From: Thalassovita mediterranea | Lineage (GTDB): Bacteria; Pseudomonadota; Alphaproteobacteria; Caulobacterales; Hyphomonadaceae | DNA length: 64,000 nt | Reading direction: 5' to 3' | NCBI GenBank assembly: GCA_019448215.1 | Contig: CP080408.1 | Location: 1,488,001 to 1,552,000 of the forward strand | Part shown: piece by piece, positions 59,884 to 64,000 of the stretch | Position numbering within the stretch: position 1 is the first letter of the stretch | Layout: every line of letters starts with the position of its first letter | Notes under the pieces: model-generated | What the model was told of the DNA's origin: nothing | The model's input: the letters and a program-made list of their open reading frames with translations, nothing else | Databases searched by the model: none | Position numbers and translations under genes: made by a program

Positions 59884-61395
59884 ATGAGAATTGGGCTGCG
59901 CATATTCTACAATCCGGCCTGGATGGGTGGTGTGAACTATGTTCTCAACATCGCCCGCATGCTGGGCACGCTGCCTGAGGGCGAGCGCCCGCACATCACC
60001 TTCCTGACCAGCACGCCGCAGGCTGAAGAGATTGCTGCAGAACACGCAGGGCTTGCCGACGAGATTGCGCCCTTCGCAAACGCCGCGTCTCTGAACCTCG
60101 ATTTCGTCTATCCGGCGACGCAGCTGCCTGAAGCGCCCTTCGGCGCGCCCTGGGCTGGCTGGATCCCTGACTGGCAATGCCAGCACTATCCTGAGCTATT
60201 CCCGCCAGAAGAACAGGCTCGCCGCTTCCTTCAGTATAGGGAGCTTGCGCGCGGCCCGGCGGCCTGCGTCTTCTCAAGCCAGCAGGCGATCGAGGACACG
60301 GCGAAACTGTTTCCAGATTTCGAGAAGGATCACTGGAAGATCTTCCACTTCCCGGCGGTCTTCGATGAGGGCTTCTGGCAGGAAGGGAGTGGCGGTACCG
60401 ATGCGGTCCGCGCCCGCTTCAATGTGCCAGATGACTATCTCATCGTTTGCAACCAGTTCTGGCGCCACAAGAACCACCTCCAGATTGTCGAGGCGCTGGC
60501 CGCCCGGCCTGAGCTTGATGTCCACGTCGTGATGACTGGCGCCATCGAGGATACGCGCTGGCCGGACTATGCCGCCAGCATCCGGGAGCTTCTGGCGCGC
60601 GAAGATGTGGCCCGCCGCGTCACCATCACCGACCGGATCAGCCGCGACGAACAGCTTGCCCTTCTCAAGGGTGCACGGGGTTTTGTGCAGCCAAGCCTGT
60701 TTGAAGGCTGGAGCACCTTCGTTGAGGAGTCCCGCGCGCTCGGCCTGCCGGGGCTTCTCTCCGACATTCCGGTGCACCGCGAACAGTCGCCAGCAGGCTC
60801 GGTCTTCTTCGACCCCAATGATGTGAACTCGCTGGCGAATGCGCTCGAGAGTTTCTGCGCGGGCCTCCCGCCGCGCCCGAGCCTTGCTGAGGCTGGCGCG
60901 CGTCATGCAGGCTATGTCGCAGACCGCGCACGCACCTTTATGGAGATCGCCCGATTTACCGCCCAGCGCTTTGATCCAGCGCGCCATGATGCAGGCGCCG
61001 TGATCGCGAAGGCTGCGCCCGCTCTCTTTGATGAGATCGGCAAGCACCGCCACGTCACGCAGGAAGCGTTTGATCGCTGGCTCGGCAATACGCGCCTGTC
61101 GCTACGCGAGAATCCGGAAGACCTTGCGCGCATTGGCGGCATGATCGCTGAAGGCAATTCGGCCTTCGCGGCCAAGAGCGACAAGTTGCTGGTGCAGGCG
61201 ACGCTCGCCAAGGCGCCGCCAGAGATGCGTCAGCGCTTTGTTGATTACGATCCTGTCAGTGATGAGGCAGAGCGCCGCGAACGCATCGCTAGGGTGCAGT
61301 CAGCCATTGATTCTCCACGCGCGCGCGCGCAACTTGCGTCGCAGAATTTCCTGTTCCGGCTGAAAGACTTCATCCGCCGGAAGCTGCGGAGCTAG
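59884..61395 (+). CDS. GT4-type glycosyltransferase
   Basis: A 503-residue GT-B glycosyltransferase. The acceptor half starts MRIGLRIFYNPAWMGGVNYVL. The donor half has VCNQFWRHKNHLQIVEAL, then LLKGARGFVQPSLFEGWSTFVEESRALGLPGLLSDIPVHREQ (about 260-301) with the EX7E-like pattern. ATG 59884 has AGGAG five bases upstream, so I prefer it to 59839. An extra C-terminal ~120 residues are helical and basic. It heads the plus-strand export cluster. Confidence 0.88.
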   Translation: MRIGLRIFYNPAWMGGVNYVLNIARMLGTLPEGERPHITFLTSTPQAEEIAAEHAGLADEIAPFANAASLNLDFVYPATQLPEAPFGAPWAGWIPDWQCQHYPELFPPEEQARRFLQYRELARGPAACVFSSQQAIEDTAKLFPDFEKDHWKIFHFPAVFDEGFWQEGSGGTDAVRARFNVPDDYLIVCNQFWRHKNHLQIVEALAARPELDVHVVMTGAIEDTRWPDYAASIRELLAREDVARRVTITDRISRDEQLALLKGARGFVQPSLFEGWSTFVEESRALGLPGLLSDIPVHREQSPAGSVFFDPNDVNSLANALESFCAGLPPRPSLAEAGARHAGYVADRARTFMEIARFTAQRFDPARHDAGAVIAKAAPALFDEIGKHRHVTQEAFDRWLGNTRLSLRENPEDLARIGGMIAEGNSAFAAKSDKLLVQATLAKAPPEMRQRFVDYDPVSDEAERRERIARVQSAIDSPRARAQLASQNFLFRLKDFIRRKLRS

Positions 61396-61405
61396 ACCTT
61401 CCGAT

Positions 61406-62242
61406 ATGTCCACGCCGTCCAACCAGCCCGTGATCCATATCAGGCCGCAACGCCCTGTTGGCATTTTGAGCCTGACGGAGATCTGGAAGTTCCGAGTTCT
61501 GCTGGCGCAGATGATCAACCGGAATATCCGCTCGCGGATCCTGAACTCGCCGGTCAGCATCGTGTGGGGCTTTATCCGCCCAGCCATCATGGCGCTCGCG
61601 CTCGTCTTTATCCGTCATATGTCCGCGGCCAATCTGGGCGCGCAGATCCCTTATCCGCTGTTTATCTTCAGCGGTCTCTGTTTCTGGTTCCTCTGGGCAG
61701 AAATGGTGATCCAGTCGGCAGGGTCCCTCCGGCTTGATTCGGGGATTTCGAAGAAGGTCTACTTCCCGCTCATCTTGAGCCCGATCGCCGTCGTCGCGTC
61801 GCGCTGGGTCGACATCTTCATTATTTCCGCAGCCGTGATCGCGTTTCAGCTCTATCTCGGTGTGCCCATGTCATGGGAGATCCTTGCCATGGTGCCGGTG
61901 ACGGCGGTCATGTTCCTGCTCGCCTTCGGGATCGGGGTCCTGTTCTCGGCGCTCTACCTTATCCACCAGGACAATTCGAAATTCCTTGAGACGGCCGTCT
62001 ATCTCGGTCTCTTCCTTTCGCCGGTTCTGTTCTCGAAAGAGATCCTGCCAGAGGTGATCCAGACCTATTACAATCTCAATCCAATGGTGGGCGTTCTGAC
62101 AGGCCTGCGCGGCGCTCTTTTTGCGCCTGAGCATGTCGACTGGGTGTCGCTCGGTATTTCGGCGATCATTGCCGTTGGCTTTACCATTGTTGGGTTATTG
62201 CTTCTCGACCGGATGGCCAAAAGTTACGCTGAGCGAGTGTGA
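61406..62242 (+). CDS. wzm: Polysaccharide ABC exporter, permease subunit (Wzm/KpsM type)
   Basis: A 278-residue permease with six hydrophobic segments. It has the ABC-2 pattern LLAQMINRNIRSRILNSPVSIVWGFIRPAIMALALVFI (about 32-70), and DSGISKKVYFPLILSPIAVVASRWVD. Such proteins export capsule or O-antigen chains across the inner membrane. Its stop overlaps the ATPase gene start by four bases (ATGA). The start is 11 bases after the glycosyltransferase stop. Confidence 0.9.
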   Translation: MSTPSNQPVIHIRPQRPVGILSLTEIWKFRVLLAQMINRNIRSRILNSPVSIVWGFIRPAIMALALVFIRHMSAANLGAQIPYPLFIFSGLCFWFLWAEMVIQSAGSLRLDSGISKKVYFPLILSPIAVVASRWVDIFIISAAVIAFQLYLGVPMSWEILAMVPVTAVMFLLAFGIGVLFSALYLIHQDNSKFLETAVYLGLFLSPVLFSKEILPEVIQTYYNLNPMVGVLTGLRGALFAPEHVDWVSLGISAIIAVGFTIVGLLLLDRMAKSYAERV

Positions 62243-63597
62243 TGCCTGATACGCTACCCCAATCTGCGCCCGAAGCGGCGGCCGGCGATGATGAGCGCAA
62301 GCTCGTCATGGATGTGCGCGGCCTGTCGAAGCGCTACAGGATGACGTCGCCTGTGACGCGGACAGACAAGGACGGTCACAGCTTCAAGGACAATTATTAT
62401 CAGGCGCTCAAGGATGTGAGCTTCAAGGTCTGGTCAGGCGACCGTGTCGGCATCATGGGCCATAATGGTGCGGGCAAGTCGACCTTGTTGAAGATCCTGT
62501 CCCGCGTGCTCAATCCGAGTGATGGCGAAGCCTTCATTTATGGGCGGGCGACCTCGCTCCTGGAGGTCGGTACAGGCTTCAATCCGAAGATGACCGGTCG
62601 CCAGAACGTCTATCTCAACGCTGCGCTGCATGGCCTGACCCGCAAGGAAATCGACCAGCGCCTCGATGAGATCGTCGCCTTCTCCGAAATTGGCCGCTTC
62701 ATTGAGGAACCGGTTGAAACCTATTCGACAGGTATGCGGGCCCGGCTCGGCTTTTCGGTTGCGGCCCACCTCGACCCGGACATCCTGATGCTGGACGAAG
62801 TTCTCTCGGTTGGCGACGCGGCCTTCCAGAAGAAATGCCTGGAACGGATGGACGAGATCACCGGCCATGACCGCACACTCATCTTCGTGTCTCACTCCAC
62901 CGGGGCAATCCGGCGCTTCTGCGATCGCTGCATCTGGCTCGATCATGGCGAAGTCGTCATGGACGACGATGTGATGGCCGTGACGGAGGCCTATGAGGCG
63001 CAGATGATGAATATCGCTGCGACGTATCAGGCGCCCGAGAAGAGCGACCCGAAAGCGGGCGACGAGAAAAAGAAGGGCGCCAAAGCCAAGAAGCCGGAGA
63101 CGGCTACTGTGCTGGAAGCCGACGCGGACGATGGCTCTGTCGCTGAACTCGTTACCGCGCGTGTTCTCGATGATACGGGCCAGGTTGCCCGCTCGGTGAA
63201 GATCGACACGCCAAGCGCCATCGAGATCGTCTTCGATGTGCATCAAGCGGACATGCGTGTTGAACCTGCGCTCCACGTCAAGAACGAGATCGGCGACCTG
63301 ATGTTCGTCGTCGCCTTCACCGATGGCGATTATCCAGGGGCCATCAACAAACCTGGCCGGTACAAGTGCCGCGCGCGCATTCCGGCCAACTTGCTGAATG
63401 AAGGCCTGCACTATGTGACCGTGGTGATGGTCACGGCTGATCCGCTGACGCGTCACCAGAATGTCGATAATGCCGTCGCGTTCTCGGTGTATGAGCCGCA
63501 AGGCGATGATCTTCAGCGGGCGCGCGGGCGCTATTCGCGCAACTTCCCCGGCGGTCTCAGGCCGCGCCTCGACTGGTCCACGGAGCGCGAAGGATGA
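62239..63597 (+). CDS. wzt: Polysaccharide ABC exporter, ATPase with C-terminal substrate-binding domain (Wzt type)
   Basis: A 452-residue ATPase. Walker A GHNGAGKST (about 74-82), the signature region YSTGMRARLGF (about 164-174) and Walker B ILMLDEVLSVGD (about 181-192) are normal. After residue 265 a lysine/alanine-rich linker (about 262-290) leads to a beta-sandwich Wzt C-terminal domain (about 295-440) that, in known systems, recognises the modified non-reducing end of the glycan. That points to a chain end-capped by a specific group; a methyltransferase gene follows directly. Confidence 0.92.
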   Translation: MMPDTLPQSAPEAAAGDDERKLVMDVRGLSKRYRMTSPVTRTDKDGHSFKDNYYQALKDVSFKVWSGDRVGIMGHNGAGKSTLLKILSRVLNPSDGEAFIYGRATSLLEVGTGFNPKMTGRQNVYLNAALHGLTRKEIDQRLDEIVAFSEIGRFIEEPVETYSTGMRARLGFSVAAHLDPDILMLDEVLSVGDAAFQKKCLERMDEITGHDRTLIFVSHSTGAIRRFCDRCIWLDHGEVVMDDDVMAVTEAYEAQMMNIAATYQAPEKSDPKAGDEKKKGAKAKKPETATVLEADADDGSVAELVTARVLDDTGQVARSVKIDTPSAIEIVFDVHQADMRVEPALHVKNEIGDLMFVVAFTDGDYPGAINKPGRYKCRARIPANLLNEGLHYVTVVMVTADPLTRHQNVDNAVAFSVYEPQGDDLQRARGRYSRNFPGGLRPRLDWSTEREG

Positions 63598-64000
63598 CGC
63601 AAGCGCCAACCACGGCCCTGTTCGATGCCGACAATTATATCGCCATCAATGAGGCGCGCTGGACGATCGCGGACAAGGTCCTCAAAGCCCTGCGCAATTC
63701 CGGCATGACGCTGGAAACGGCCTATGATTTCGGTGCCGGGCCGGGCTGGTTCGCGCGTCGGCTTCACCATTCGAAGCTGGATGTTGTCGCCCTCGAAGGG
63801 CGCCATGATGTGGCGGAAGAAGGCCGCAAGAGAGCGCCTGATTGCAAATTCGATGTGCTTGATTTTGATAATTGCGCGACGTCAGACGCGCTTGCACCGC
63901 GCGACTTCGCTCTGTCTTTCGGAATTCTCTATCACCTCGAAAACCCGTTGCGTGCGCTGCGGATGATGGGTGCGATGACCGGTAAGGCTATGCTGCTTGA
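63594..64000 (+). CDS. SAM-dependent methyltransferase, 3' end cut by window edge
   Basis: 135 residues are visible. The SAM-binding motif I is YDFGAGPGWFARRL (about 40-53), followed by an acidic residue (VVALEG), then LSFGILYHLENPLRAL, typical of class I methyltransferases. The start overlaps the wzt stop as ATGA. A methyltransferase next to a Wzt-type exporter often caps the growing glycan; this is an inference. Confidence 0.85.
   Translation, partial: MTQAPTTALFDADNYIAINEARWTIADKVLKALRNSGMTLETAYDFGAGPGWFARRLHHSKLDVVALEGRHDVAEEGRKRAPDCKFDVLDFDNCATSDALAPRDFALSFGILYHLENPLRALRMMGAMTGKAMLL

Noticed and set aside
62434-63609. Long minus-strand frame (391 codons) opposite wzt
   Set aside because: The Walker motifs are on the plus strand; the antisense frame is a codon-bias artefact.

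Overview
The window looks like a stretch of chromosome from a GC-rich (roughly 60% by eye), probably marine or salt-exposed alphaproteobacterium, most likely near the Hyphomonadaceae/Maricaulales. This placement is an inference from gene content: a stand-alone ectoine hydroxylase, a methylsuccinyl-CoA dehydrogenase of the ethylmalonyl-CoA pathway, a two-domain dCTP deaminase, an A-type RNase P RNA, many lipoproteins and a large TonB receptor. No rRNA, integrase, transposase or CRISPR array was seen.

Layout. 1-5.1 kb: a PspC-domain protein cut by the window edge, mnmC, a CsbD-like stress protein, a photolyase-like FAD protein lacking an N-terminal antenna domain, two tandem overlapping small GNAT proteins and a YcgN-type cysteine-cluster protein. 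5.1-10.8 kb: a GumN-like lipoprotein, tRNA-Arg(CCG), then a divergent four-gene module: exported truncated globin and DUF3034 barrel on one strand, periplasmic cupredoxin-like protein and a HAMP/degenerate-GGDEF/EAL protein on the other. It reads as a periplasmic redox or gas input coupled to c-di-GMP breakdown. 10.8-24.6 kb: tRNA-Gly(TCC), tRNA-Tyr, rlmB, hydrolases, a TRIC-type channel, ectD, a CelD-like acetyltransferase, tRNA-Gly(CCC), a radical SAM protein, an XRE repressor with two paralogous membrane proteins behind a cluster of operator half-sites, an MFS exporter, a D-aminoacylase-like amidohydrolase and dcd. 24.6-35.4 kb: metZ, apaG, an EamA transporter, a cell-wall amidase, a BrkB-family protein with a TTG start, an AT-richer patch with a fused LMW-phosphatase-like protein, rnpB, DUF2721, kdsD, rraB and a phospholipase D-like protein.

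35.4-36.45 kb is a gene-free island of inverted repeats. It holds two different palindromic repeat families, each as an inverted pair whose stems covary, and a 152-bp long-arm hairpin just past the mcd stop. 36.4-42.9 kb: mcd, selO and a TonB-dependent receptor.

43-64 kb is a surface-polysaccharide region: galE, cysQ, a Gfo/Idh oxidoreductase, a phosphatase, kdsB, cysD and cysNC (activated sulfate), then a seven-gene minus-strand operon (acyltransferase, capsule-type GT-B protein, predicted TIM-barrel hydrolase, aldehyde dehydrogenase, CMP-sugar synthetase, transketolase, GT2). Divergent from it are a glycosyltransferase, an ABC exporter (Wzm/Wzt type with a C-terminal substrate domain) and a methyltransferase running off the end. 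Together these suggest an ABC-exported, perhaps sulfated, polysaccharide containing an unusual CMP-activated sugar.
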